Source of the DNA: Marinomonas mediterranea MMB-1
GTDB taxonomy: Bacteria > Pseudomonadota > Gammaproteobacteria > Pseudomonadales > Marinomonadaceae
Length of the DNA: 64,000 nucleotides
NCBI RefSeq assembly: GCF_000192865.1
Contig: NC_015276.1
Span: 930,001 to 994,000 of the forward strand
Direction: 5' to 3'
Positions within the stretch are counted from its first letter, which is position 1. The number at the start of each line of letters is the position of its first letter. The translations under genes were made by a program, and so were the position numbers. Under the pieces are notes generated by a model. It did no database searches and was not told the DNA's origin. It saw only the letters and a list, made by a program, of their open reading frames with translations. Shown one piece after another: positions 52,542 through 60,951 of this stretch.

Positions 52542-53883
52542 AGTACTGCTAATAGACGATGAACAAGCGGTCCGAATGGCTATCTCTCAAACGCTTCAAT
52601 TGGAAGACTTTGATGTTACTGCTCTAGCGAATGCCCAATCTGCCATAGATTTAATTTCCATCGACTGGCACGGCGTTATTGTTTGCGACATTAACTTACC
52701 GGGTAAAAGCGGGTTAGATTTTTTCAATGAAGTGAAGAAAATTGACCCCGAAATCCCTTTTATACTCATCACCGGACATGGCGATATCTCGATGGCAGTA
52801 ACGGCCATTCGAGAAGGGGCTTACGATTTCATCGAGAAGCCGTTTTCAAATGAAGACTTTATCGAAGTGGTTAAAAGAGCCAGCGAAAAGCGCCAGTTAA
52901 CTTTAGAAAACAGAAATCTTCGTTTGGAACTGGCCGCTCAAAATGCGCCCGGTCCTAGAATTATTGGTAATACGCCAGGAATGCATCGTTTGCGTCAGGC
53001 GCTTCTTCACGTCGCCGATACGGGAGCGGACATACTGATTCAAGGAGAGACCGGAACAGGCAAAGAAATGGTTGCGCGTTATATCCATGAGCACAGTTCT
53101 CGTCGATCTAATTCGTTTGTTGCCATTAACTGTGGCGCGGTGCCCGACTCCATCATGGAGTCTGAGCTTTTTGGGCATGAAAAAGGCGCATTCACGGACG
53201 CAAAATCTCAACGTATTGGTAAGCTAGAGCATGCCAATGGCGGCACCTTGTTTCTTGATGAAATCGAGAGCATGCCGATGTCGATGCAAATTCGACTGCT
53301 TCGCGTGTTAGAAGAGCGTCGAGTTGAGCGACTGGGTTCTAATCAGGCGATTGATCTGGATTTACGTATTCTAGCGGCAACGAAGGTTGACCTTAAAGAT
53401 CTAAGTGACGAAGGTGTTTTTCGTCAGGATTTGTATTATCGATTGAACGTTGTTCGTGTGGATATTCCGTCGTTAAAAGATCGCAAAGACGATATTCCAT
53501 TGCTTTGGCAGCATTTTTGTTTGGTTGCCACTGCGCAATATAAGCGTGAGTCACAATCGCTTTCGGCAGCGAGAATGCACAGCTTAATGAACTACGACTG
53601 GCCCGGTAATGTTCGTGAACTGCGTAACCTTGCCGAACGATACGTGTTGATGGGAGAAGCTGGGTCGTTTGAGTTTGATCAGATTATTATTAACGAAAAT
53701 AATCCCGGTATTATGACCTTGCCAGAACAGGTTGAACGATTTGAAAAAACGTTGTTAGAGCAAGAGCTTATGCGTCAAAAAGGATCGATTAAAGATACCA
53801 TGGATGCGCTTGGCCTACCGCGTAAAACCCTTTATGACAAAATGCGAAAGTACGGCCTTGATAAAGACGTATATAAACAATAA
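52525..53883 (+). CDS. dctD: Sigma-54-dependent response regulator DctD with GAFTDA loop
   Basis: This 452-residue NtrC-class activator partners DctB. The receiver domain has VLLIDDEQAVRMAIS, the phospho-acceptor in VIVCDINLPGKSG and YDFIEKPF. The AAA+ domain carries Walker A GETGTGKE, then ELFGHEKGAFTDAKSQRIGK, Walker B GGTLFLDEIESM and the arginine-finger region FRQDLYYRLNVVRVDIPSL. A Fis-type helix-turn-helix ends the protein (IKDTMDALGLPRKTLYDKMR). The sigma-54-contacting loop reads GAFTDA instead of GAFTGA, a substitution of the fifth residue. It overlaps dctB. Targets normally include dicarboxylate uptake genes read by sigma-54, which are not in this window. Confidence 0.92.
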   Translation: MMSLDKVLLIDDEQAVRMAISQTLQLEDFDVTALANAQSAIDLISIDWHGVIVCDINLPGKSGLDFFNEVKKIDPEIPFILITGHGDISMAVTAIREGAYDFIEKPFSNEDFIEVVKRASEKRQLTLENRNLRLELAAQNAPGPRIIGNTPGMHRLRQALLHVADTGADILIQGETGTGKEMVARYIHEHSSRRSNSFVAINCGAVPDSIMESELFGHEKGAFTDAKSQRIGKLEHANGGTLFLDEIESMPMSMQIRLLRVLEERRVERLGSNQAIDLDLRILAATKVDLKDLSDEGVFRQDLYYRLNVVRVDIPSLKDRKDDIPLLWQHFCLVATAQYKRESQSLSAARMHSLMNYDWPGNVRELRNLAERYVLMGEAGSFEFDQIIINENNPGIMTLPEQVERFEKTLLEQELMRQKGSIKDTMDALGLPRKTLYDKMRKYGLDKDVYKQ

Positions 53884-53930
53884 ATTTTACAGAAAATGGG
53901 TTGTTATAAAAAATAGGCTGTTTCTCTGAA

Positions 53931-54010
53931 AGGCCTAAAGGAGGCCTACATGGATGTAGGTCATTAGGGCAACGCAGGAGCAGTTGCCGAGCGTGGACTA
54001 AGCGCTCTTT
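53931..54010. other. Hairpin-rich element after dctD
   Basis: Within 80 bp lie AGGCCT/AGGCCT (53931-53947), CCTACAT/ATGTAGG (53945-53960), GGCAAC/GTTGCC (53968-53988) and GAGCG/CGCTC (53989-54007) followed by TTT. The series may be a terminator, a dispersed palindromic repeat of the kind common in marine gammaproteobacteria, or a small structured RNA. No second copy was seen here. Confidence 0.5.
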
Positions 54011-54079
54011 CATTCTTTGTTAGCTTCTTTGCCAATATGCTCAATATTGGACGGCGACACTTGCCTCGGGACGCCTTCC

Positions 54080-54559
54080 CTAGTTACTCCTAAGCCAAAC
54101 CTTCATTTTAGGGTAACCCTCAGGTGTGCCATTTGCTTCGCACATTTGCCAGTATTGAAGCAATGGAAAGCCAAAACCTCCACCACTTTCAAAGGCGTCT
54201 ATCATATTGGATGAGCCACCTTTGTAGCCCTCTTTATGAAACAATACGGTTACATCAAGGTTAATGTATTTACATGCCGCATAAGACCAAGCAATGGCTG
54301 CTGTTTCTTCAGCGCCAGTATGTCCTGCGTATTTCATATCACCGCTTAATTCAGTTCGATCTGCAGGAGGGTTAATCGCAATGTGCCCTGCTTCGTGGAG
54401 AAGGTCACCCGGGTGAAGTAACTTTTCGGTATCAATTAATAAACCGCCATTGTCGATTTTGATACCTGGCAAGAAGGTTTTATCGTCAAGATGAACGAGC
54501 TGATAGGGCAGGCTAATTTCGTCAAAAAAGTTAAGAATCGTATTGATCGCTTTTTCCAT
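54080..54559 (-). CDS. Small HExxH-containing putative metallopeptidase
   Basis: This is a 159-residue soluble protein without a signal peptide. A zinc-type motif LLHEAGHIAINP lies near residue 55 and a further acidic pair in GAEETAAIAWSYA near residue 85 could give the third ligand. The arrangement (LLIDTEKLLHPGDLLHEAGH) resembles IrrE-like and related small HExxH proteins. The C-terminal part has GGSSNMIDAFESGGGFGFPL and a WLRSN end. The substrate is not known. It lies 73 nt downstream of the PhyH-type gene on the same strand, with three 17-bp repeats between them. Confidence 0.7.
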   Translation of the reverse strand: MEKAINTILNFFDEISLPYQLVHLDDKTFLPGIKIDNGGLLIDTEKLLHPGDLLHEAGHIAINPPADRTELSGDMKYAGHTGAEETAAIAWSYAACKYINLDVTVLFHKEGYKGGSSNMIDAFESGGGFGFPLLQYWQMCEANGTPEGYPKMKVWLRSN

Positions 54560-54585
54560 ATTGGTTTCCTTGTCTATTTTAGTAG

Positions 54586-54636
54586 CTATTATCAGTCGTC
54601 ATCTATTATCAGTGGCTATCTATTATCAATAACTAT
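54586..54636. repeat. Three tandem 17-bp repeats
   Basis: CTATTATCAGTCGTCAT, CTATTATCAGTGGCTAT and CTATTATCAATAACTAT lie head to tail between the HExxH gene and the PhyH-type gene. The third copy includes the PhyH-type stop codon. Confidence 0.85.
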
Positions 54637-55550
54637 CTCATATCCGAAGGGACGGGGTAGTCAGGGTGATCAACGGGAAAGGTCGCCCATACTCCTGGAA
54701 TCGGCGGTTCCTTGTATTTTTCAAGGTCTGCAATGAGGACTTCTTTATCGACCTTACCGACTGGATAGAGATCAAACCAATGTGCTGGAATAAGAGTTGG
54801 ATCAGCGCGTTCGATGACGAGTGCCATCCATTGTTCTCTGAGTGTTATCCAGCGCTCTGATTGACGGCCACTTTCCCTAACGCCGTTGCTTGGTCTTAAT
54901 TCGACATAGATGGTTCTGCGGCTGCCTTCCGTACGTTTGGGGGCAGATCCGTGCAAAATCATCATGTCTTGAACCAAAATATCGCCCGCTTTAGCGGGTT
55001 GTTCCACAACCCCAGGAATATTCCAACCGTGTTTTTCTGAAAGCGTTTGAATATCCAGTAGTTCGTGCTGTGTTTCAGGCACATACTTTAAACAGCCATC
55101 GTCTAGATTAGCGTCGTCTAAATAAATGCCAATATTTAGGTATGGATAATTTTTAGGGTGCTGAGCGTCTTGGTGCCAATTGATGACAGGATGTGGATGT
55201 TGGTGCTTATACAAAATATCACATTGCAGAGGGATTGACCCATCACCGCATAGCTCTTTTGTGATGTTGATCATGGCCGGAGTGGCTAACAAATCCAAGG
55301 TGGCGTCCATCTCATTTAAAAAGATATCGTCATAACGCATTAAGCGGGGTCCTGCAGGATCTTGTACTACACAAGCATGAGGTGCTTTCTGACCCGCATG
55401 GTGAGTATCCAATGCTTTTTTTTCCAGCGTATCTGCTAGCGTTTGTAGTTTAGTCAGCAGCTCATGTGGCATCGCATTTTCGTATAAGGTGAAGCCCTGT
55501 TGCTGATATTGTTCAACGTGAGCCCCTTTTATTGTTTTGCTGTCGTCCAT
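54633..55550 (-). CDS. Phytanoyl-CoA dioxygenase (PhyH) family enzyme
   Basis: This is a 305-residue Fe(II)/2-oxoglutarate oxygenase. The metal-binding HxD is WHQDAQHPKNYPYLNIG (about residues 130-145), and the distal His is in MILHGSAPKRTEGSRRTIYV, where the Arg would bind 2-oxoglutarate. DIYLD-type strand IGIYLDDANLDDGCLKYVPE is characteristic. PhyH-family enzymes hydroxylate varied small molecules, including ectoine (EctD), quaternary amines and acyl-CoAs. The ectoine signature is not obvious here, so the substrate is open. The start MDDSKTIKGAHVEQYQQQGF fits the family. Confidence 0.85.
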   Translation of the reverse strand: MDDSKTIKGAHVEQYQQQGFTLYENAMPHELLTKLQTLADTLEKKALDTHHAGQKAPHACVVQDPAGPRLMRYDDIFLNEMDATLDLLATPAMINITKELCGDGSIPLQCDILYKHQHPHPVINWHQDAQHPKNYPYLNIGIYLDDANLDDGCLKYVPETQHELLDIQTLSEKHGWNIPGVVEQPAKAGDILVQDMMILHGSAPKRTEGSRRTIYVELRPSNGVRESGRQSERWITLREQWMALVIERADPTLIPAHWFDLYPVGKVDKEVLIADLEKYKEPPIPGVWATFPVDHPDYPVPSDMR

Positions 55551-55738
55551 TTTGCTTTCCCTTCAATTCGTTGCCTTTAGCGTGTCAGTTTTCTCACAAT
55601 TTTTACGAATACATTTTCTTTATATCAAACACTTAGACGTTATACACCTAATAACTTTAGTGTAATCCCGTGTAATTTATCATTCGATATTTGTCGTCTA
55701 GTATCCCTGTTTTAACTCATTTCGAGCAGGGAGATTAA

Positions 55739-57064
55739 ATGGACAGCCCATTTGAGCAAGTGCTTCTTGACCTTAATCAGGTCGGCGATAATGTCGCAAC
55801 GTTAATTACCCCCGTTACCACCTTGGACAATGCGGTGATCGATATTACCAATGTTCTTAACGATATCGATGAGGTCTTTATTGTATTTAATGATGTCTGC
55901 GAGGTTGTAACGGATCTGCAAGCGGTATGTGCTGCTTTAGAAGTGGTCCCCGGTGTGGATGTCGTGGCCAGCGCACTTGAAGCGGCAGGCAGTGTGATCG
56001 ACAGTGTCAATGAAGCCATTGCGCCTCTAAAAGTGACGGTTGAAGACATTGATTCTGTCATGAAAGACGTCGAAAAAGGCTTAAATACGCTTAAGAGTAC
56101 GCTTGTAGACATTGCACATGATGTACCTGATGCGACTAAAACGTTGGCGATTTTAAATGCATTGCTAGACATTGCAGGCACGCTGGTGAAAGCCTTGTCT
56201 GGTTCAGAAGCGGCAGAAAAATTATCAAATGTAGTCGATGAGTACAACAAAATAAAAACGGAAGTGTCCACGGACATCGAACCTGTTGCAAAGGCGTTTG
56301 AAGACATCACCGATGTGATTAGCGATTTTGCCAACGATATTTCCAAAGCCGTAGGTGATGTTTCCAGCCATATCTCTGAAGCAAAAGCATCGATTACGCA
56401 TGCAAGCAGTCATATCACGCCTGTTCACGAAGCGATGAAGATCATAAATGACATTCTATGGCCTGTTAAATGGCTGTTTCATGCCGCAGAGTGGTTGATT
56501 CACCACTTGCTAGATCCTCTGATCAAGAAAGCGGAAGAGCTTTCCGGTTTGTCTAAGTTGACCGATGACCTAGAGAAAAAGCTGGTTGATGCGCTTGGAA
56601 TTGGGGATTTAATGACCGCGATTCATGGTGGTCTATCTGGAAATAATTTCGCACAGCAAGGCGCTCTGTTTAATGCGAAAACGCAAACCAGTGCAACCGC
56701 TCAAGCGATTGGTGGTTGGGCGCATGTTGCGGAGTTGCTGTTGAACTACAAAAATGACAATCAACAGCAGAAAAATGAGTTAATCACGACGTCGGTTGAT
56801 GCGCTTGTCAATGCTCTAATCACTGGAACCATCGACATCGATTCTATTAGCATCGCGCCACCGCCTTCAGCCTCTCAAAGTGCGTCATCAGAAAGCACCG
56901 CTTCATCGGGGCAGGCCTCTATATCTAGTTCGAATAACGGTAAGCCCGCTGTTTCTATTCCTAGTGGTTACGCATCGAAAACAACCCAAGAGGCTGCGGC
57001 GAGTGTTCAGCAGAACACCAATGTTCTTAAGCAATTGACATCGAATAATGGAGAAGCAGCATGA
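55739..57064 (+). CDS. Unrecognised helical protein, gene 1 of a four-gene cluster
   Basis: This 441-residue protein has no signal peptide and no typical membrane helix. It is rich in Val, Ile, Asp and Ala with long heptad-like helices (NVATLITPVTTLDNAVIDIT, LNDIDEVFIVFNDVCEVVTD). An amphipathic, aromatic-rich stretch DILWPVKWLFHAAEWLIHHL (about residues 238-257) stands out. A low-complexity Ser/Ala tail (PPPSASQSASSESTASSGQA) comes near the end. The corresponding part of gene 2 (KMINAILNPISIVLD) suggests the two are distant paralogs. Its stop overlaps gene 2 by 4 nt, and a GGGAG site precedes the ATG. It could be an effector, pore-former or structural coiled coil; no family was recognised. 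Confidence 0.75.
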   Translation: MDSPFEQVLLDLNQVGDNVATLITPVTTLDNAVIDITNVLNDIDEVFIVFNDVCEVVTDLQAVCAALEVVPGVDVVASALEAAGSVIDSVNEAIAPLKVTVEDIDSVMKDVEKGLNTLKSTLVDIAHDVPDATKTLAILNALLDIAGTLVKALSGSEAAEKLSNVVDEYNKIKTEVSTDIEPVAKAFEDITDVISDFANDISKAVGDVSSHISEAKASITHASSHITPVHEAMKIINDILWPVKWLFHAAEWLIHHLLDPLIKKAEELSGLSKLTDDLEKKLVDALGIGDLMTAIHGGLSGNNFAQQGALFNAKTQTSATAQAIGGWAHVAELLLNYKNDNQQQKNELITTSVDALVNALITGTIDIDSISIAPPPSASQSASSESTASSGQASISSSNNGKPAVSIPSGYASKTTQEAAASVQQNTNVLKQLTSNNGEAA

Positions 57065-58209
57065 TGAGCAATGATGCATCCGCCGCAGTCACGAGTTTAG
57101 AAACGGCTGCTAATGGTCTTATTTCACAGTTGAATGCGCTCTCTAGTCCGGTCGAATCGTTGCAAACGGGTTTGGAAGCCATGCAGGGCGCTTTTCCAAT
57201 CAGTAGTTTATTAGCAACTCAGCTGGATGATATAGACACGATATTTACCAGCATCGTCGATATTTTTACCTTCTTGGATTCGATCAAAGTACTAGGAGAT
57301 GTATTTGAAGAGGCGTCGGCGACGATCTCCACTCAACAGGGCCAAATTCACGAAATTCAGACTGGTCTACCTGATTTGAAAAATCAGATTGAATCGATCG
57401 CGGCAAAAGTAACGGCATCAGAAAGTGAGTTACCGGATCCAAAAACTATCACGACTTCGGTGGCGACTGTAAATAGCTGGATACACGGCGCTAACAGTTT
57501 GTTAGCGACCTTAACGGGATTACAAAGCAAAGTCAGTAAAGGTGAGCAAACAACGGCACTGAGTCAAATTATGGCGTCGTTTGTGAGTGACTGCGACACA
57601 TTGACTAAAAAGGTCAGTACATTGTCGTCTAACTGCGCATCGATTCATTCTGATGTGCAAGGTATTCTCACTTGCATGGTTCATTTCGGCAACGCGTTGT
57701 CACCCATTGCGAGCAACTCGAATTTAATCGCAAGCTCTTCAATGGCGCATCTCAACAGTACCGCCTCAAAATTGAAAATGATTAATGCCATTTTAAACCC
57801 AATTTCAATTGTTTTGGATGTGTCTGGGTGTACTGACCCTGCGTCGAAGATGTCATATACCAGTGCCCTTAATGGTGTAAAGCACAGCTTTACCACACAA
57901 GCATCTGGGATTGCATCAGACGTAACGGTCGCTATCAATGCCTTTGTGAGTGCGACCAGCTCAGGTTTCATACCTCTATTACCATTAGTTAATCATCTAA
58001 ACCAAGCCCAGCAGACGTTTAATTCAGAGGCAATCAGTGCCATTAACGGTCATATAGCATCTCTTTCACAAGACATGAAGAGCGTTAATGAGGCTCTGCA
58101 AGCACCGCCATATACCACTGTTGTTAACGGTAAAAATGCCCCAGGTACCTTTATGGCAGCCGAAAACATTTCGGCTCTTACGAAATTACTTAAATCTGTC
58201 AGCAAATAA
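57061..58209 (+). CDS. Unrecognised helical protein, gene 2 of the cluster
   Basis: This 382-residue protein has no signal peptide. It is predominantly helical and unusually rich in Ser and Thr (SLETAANGLISQLNALSSPV, MASFVSDCDTLTKKVSTLSS). A hydrophobic central block LKMINAILNPISIVLDVSG (about residues 238-256) matches the position of the aromatic block in gene 1. Four Cys residues occur (DCDT, SNCAS, LTCMV, SGCTD). It is translationally coupled to gene 1 (ATGA) and followed 18 nt later by gene 3. Paralogy with gene 1 is judged from layout and a short shared motif, not from an alignment. The function is unknown. Confidence 0.75.
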   Translation: MMSNDASAAVTSLETAANGLISQLNALSSPVESLQTGLEAMQGAFPISSLLATQLDDIDTIFTSIVDIFTFLDSIKVLGDVFEEASATISTQQGQIHEIQTGLPDLKNQIESIAAKVTASESELPDPKTITTSVATVNSWIHGANSLLATLTGLQSKVSKGEQTTALSQIMASFVSDCDTLTKKVSTLSSNCASIHSDVQGILTCMVHFGNALSPIASNSNLIASSSMAHLNSTASKLKMINAILNPISIVLDVSGCTDPASKMSYTSALNGVKHSFTTQASGIASDVTVAINAFVSATSSGFIPLLPLVNHLNQAQQTFNSEAISAINGHIASLSQDMKSVNEALQAPPYTTVVNGKNAPGTFMAAENISALTKLLKSVSK

Positions 58210-58227
58210 TGATCTAGGAGAAATGTA

Positions 58228-58683
58228 ATGACTGATACATCAACGGTTAACACGCAAACGAAGACTCTAACGGACTGGACGTATTACTTAGCATCATTTG
58301 CTGGAGTGTTGCGCACAGTAGGGGCTGCAATTGAAGAAGATAAGTGGGGATTCGACAGCAGTGATAAGAATCTTTTGTCGCTGCTTGAAGCGCTATATAA
58401 GTCAGTCCAAGATTTGGACAAGAACTTTATTAGTCTAATCAATAGCGGCGATAAAGTGGTTATAAACTTAACGCCTGCTCCCATTGATCAGCCTTTTCCT
58501 TCTGTTGGGAACAACCCCGGAGTGATTGCTGAAGCATGGTCCGCGTTTAAAGCGGCTCTTACGCCGGCAATGCAAGAGTTGAAAGACCGACCTGTACTTT
58601 ATGAGTCCGCTGAGACATTACTAAATAGCGGCGAAGCGCTTGCTAAAGCCAGTGCGACTCTGATTTCAGACGGAGTTAAGTAA
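58228..58683 (+). CDS. Unrecognised small helical protein, gene 3 of the cluster
   Basis: This 151-residue protein starts MTDTSTVNTQTKTLTDWTYY and follows gene 2 by 18 nt with AGGAGAA upstream. It has helices such as LLSLLEALYKSVQDLDKNFI and LYESAETLLNSGEALAKASA, joined by a Pro-rich link LTPAPIDQPFPSVGNNPGV. No signal or membrane segment is seen. Its first half matches gene 4 in layout: a T/S-rich start, LxDW or LGEW, a helix pair, then an N-G or S-G turn and a Pro-rich stretch. A perfect 11-bp hairpin follows at 58711-58743. Confidence 0.75.
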   Translation: MTDTSTVNTQTKTLTDWTYYLASFAGVLRTVGAAIEEDKWGFDSSDKNLLSLLEALYKSVQDLDKNFISLINSGDKVVINLTPAPIDQPFPSVGNNPGVIAEAWSAFKAALTPAMQELKDRPVLYESAETLLNSGEALAKASATLISDGVK

Positions 58684-58710
58684 GTCTATTTAACGAAGTC
58701 TAATACAGGC

Positions 58711-58744
58711 AAACGCAGTCTGTCAGTTTGATAGACTGCGTTTT
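58711..58744 (+). terminator. Terminator between genes 3 and 4 of the helical cluster
   Basis: AAACGCAGTCT at 58711-58721 pairs perfectly with AGACTGCGTTT at 58733-58743, with an 11-nt loop and TTTT at the end. It separates the coupled genes 1-3 from gene 4, which has its own AGGTAGG site. Confidence 0.85.
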
Positions 58745-58812
58745 GCTTGTGAGCTTGTCGATTGTGTAATGCAGAGCGCGTTACTTTGAACGTTTTAAGG
58801 TAGGTTTAGTGA

Positions 58813-59289
58813 ATGAGTGATACATCGAATGAGTCGATTGCCAACCAATTGGGAGAGTGGAAAACTCTCTTTACGTCGTTTTACGGTTTATATGGGCAAG
58901 CTTGTAATATGTTAAACCCCTCAACTCGTAACAGCTATGCCTGCCTTGCGAATATGAGTACAGAAAAATGGAACACGCTCAAGCCTTTGATTCAAGGAAT
59001 AGCAGACTATCTGTACAGCTCCGTTATTATGCTACAGGAGGGTTATAAGTCGTTACAAAATGGAAAGATCCCCACTGTTCTTCCTCCGCCGATGAGCATT
59101 CCTGATTGGAGTACGGCCAAACAACCTACCATGCTTCAGGATATTGTTAATATCATTCAACAGCCTTTGGTTGTGATGTATGAACAAATCAGCCATAAAT
59201 CTCCGATAATAAAACTGTTTATCTTAGGTATCTTTATTAACCTAGATCAGATTCTAAGTGCGATACAGGCCATTATTGAGTTTCCTTAA
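58813..59289 (+). CDS. Unrecognised small helical protein, gene 4 of the cluster
   Basis: This 158-residue protein begins MSDTSNESIANQLGEWKTLF and appears to be a paralog of gene 3 by layout (LGEW against LTDW, a shared helix pair and a Pro-rich LPPPMSIPDW link). The C-terminal part is more hydrophobic (SPIIKLFILGIFINLDQILS) and could associate with a membrane. There is no signal peptide. It lies 129 nt after gene 3, beyond a terminator, and converges on the nucleoside-recognition gene 22 nt away. No family was recognised. Confidence 0.7.
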   Translation: MSDTSNESIANQLGEWKTLFTSFYGLYGQACNMLNPSTRNSYACLANMSTEKWNTLKPLIQGIADYLYSSVIMLQEGYKSLQNGKIPTVLPPPMSIPDWSTAKQPTMLQDIVNIIQQPLVVMYEQISHKSPIIKLFILGIFINLDQILSAIQAIIEFP

Positions 59290-59311
59290 ACTTCGAGGGT
59301 GTAAGTGGTGG

Positions 59312-60292
59312 CTAATCACTGATCTTCTTATAAAAGTATTTACGACACGTCGCTTCGTCTAGTCGGTTAATCACGAATACTAAAAGGCTGATGGCCGCAA
59401 TAGAAAACACGATCCTTCCCCAAAAAATGGTCGTGAAATTCGCGCCGATTAATAATATAAGTAAGGTATCTTCAATCAAGCTGTGCAGTAGGTTCAGCAG
59501 CATGATGGCAACAAAAATGTCTCTTGGAGAAATGTGTCCGCGTTTTGCTTCGTTGATTAATAAGCCTCCACCAAAGGAAAGCCCTAATGTGATGCCTATG
59601 ACAGTCAAGTTGGTGGCCTCTCGACTAATGCCTAATAATGATAAAATAGGCTTAAGCGCAATTCCCATCAGCTTTTCAATGCCAAGTAGTTTTAAGAGAC
59701 GTAAGAACGTAATAAGTGCCGCGATAATGATAAAGATCATGAAGAGGCCTTCGACTTGACTAATAGCCCAGTCAGCATAACTAGAATGACTTGAAGGTGT
59801 GTGTTGCCAAGCGGTTTCCGCAGGGTAATTTAAAAGATTTCCTGCTTGATAAATGTGATGGACAACCCACGCCATTAACAAGCTTCCACCAAGGCGAATA
59901 CCCAGTGTCATCATTAGGCCCACGCCTGCTTTTTTGGCGATGGCGGCTTCGATTGGAAGGCCATGAGCGATTAGCAGTAAGATTCCAAGAATGGACACTT
60001 GAGCAACGGTTAAATCTGCGTCTGTACTCATGAATACCAGCAGCCCAGCGTAGATGTTCGTCACCAAAGTGGTTGCCCAAACAAGCCCCATTTCACTGGG
60101 TAAGCCAACGAAAGACATGACAGGGCTGAGCCATTGGCTAAGTAAGATAATGCCACCAAGCTCTTCTATCACTTTAATGATGACTATCATTGGAATCATG
60201 ACTTTAAACAGCGTCCAGGTGACGCTAAAAATCTCTTGCCACAATCCTTTCAATAAAAGCCCGTTCAATAAAAGCCCTACTTGTTTACGCAT
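59312..60292 (-). CDS. Nucleoside-recognition (Gate) domain membrane protein
   Basis: This 326-residue polytopic inner-membrane protein has two Gate-type halves: VTWTLFKVMIPMIVIIKVIE with SPVMSFVGLPSEMGLVWATT, and IGITLGLSFGGGLLINEAKR with VAIMLLNLLHSLIEDTLLIL. The N-rich and G-rich loops (LVTNIYAGLLVF) are typical of the SpmA/SpmB-like and nucleoside-recognition family. Members are thought to be transporters, but the substrate of this one is unknown. The gene is divergent from the Lrp-type regulator gene, which may control it. Confidence 0.85.
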   Translation of the reverse strand: MRKQVGLLLNGLLLKGLWQEIFSVTWTLFKVMIPMIVIIKVIEELGGIILLSQWLSPVMSFVGLPSEMGLVWATTLVTNIYAGLLVFMSTDADLTVAQVSILGILLLIAHGLPIEAAIAKKAGVGLMMTLGIRLGGSLLMAWVVHHIYQAGNLLNYPAETAWQHTPSSHSSYADWAISQVEGLFMIFIIIAALITFLRLLKLLGIEKLMGIALKPILSLLGISREATNLTVIGITLGLSFGGGLLINEAKRGHISPRDIFVAIMLLNLLHSLIEDTLLILLIGANFTTIFWGRIVFSIAAISLLVFVINRLDEATCRKYFYKKISD

Positions 60293-60438
60293 GGTTTAAC
60301 TCCAAAAAGATCATGGCGATAGTTTATGTACTTAGTAAGAAATTTGTCGCTCAATCTGCTCGCTATAGGATTGTTTTATTTTTTATGTTTATCTAATAAA
60401 GAAATTCTTAACAGCAAAGAGGAGGCTTCGAGAAATTT

Positions 60439-60900
60439 ATGGAGTTGGATAATATTGACCGAAAAATCTTAACCGTTTTACAACGTAACAATCGTATAGC
60501 GAACGTTGAGTTAGCGGAAGAAGTGGGCTTGTCACCGCCGGCCTGTCATAAAAGAGTAAAACGACTAAGAGACGAAAATATCATTGTCGGTGATGTCTCT
60601 CTGCTGAACCCTGAACTCACGGGAAATAAGCTCACTCTGTTGGTGTCTGTAGAGATGGAACGTGACCGTAAAGAGATATACGATGCATTTAAACGTGTTA
60701 TTAACCGATCGTCTGAGGTAAAACACTGTTATCAAATAACCGGTAACTACGACTTTGTTATGGTTGTTGTCGTGCCTGACATGCAGGCATTTGAAGAATT
60801 TGTAGATCGGGTGCTGCACACGGACGCCAATATTCGTAAATTTCAAACGTCGGTATCACTTCGAACCGTCAAAACTACGACCGAAATTCCATTGAACTGA
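60439..60900 (+). CDS. Lrp/AsnC family transcriptional regulator
   Basis: This 153-residue regulator has an N-terminal helix-turn-helix (MELDNIDRKILTVLQRNNRI, then ELAEEVGLSPPACHKRVKRL) and a C-terminal RAM ligand-binding domain (LTLLVSVEMERDRKEIYDAF, CYQITGNYDFVMVVVVPDMQ). Such proteins usually control amino-acid metabolism or transport in response to a bound amino acid. The start follows GAGGAGG. It is divergent from the nucleoside-recognition membrane protein gene, a likely target. Confidence 0.93.
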   Translation: MELDNIDRKILTVLQRNNRIANVELAEEVGLSPPACHKRVKRLRDENIIVGDVSLLNPELTGNKLTLLVSVEMERDRKEIYDAFKRVINRSSEVKHCYQITGNYDFVMVVVVPDMQAFEEFVDRVLHTDANIRKFQTSVSLRTVKTTTEIPLN

Positions 60901-60951
60901 GGTTTTCGTCAAGCCTCTTTTTCAGTCTCAGTTATGCCTTCTAAGGCCATC

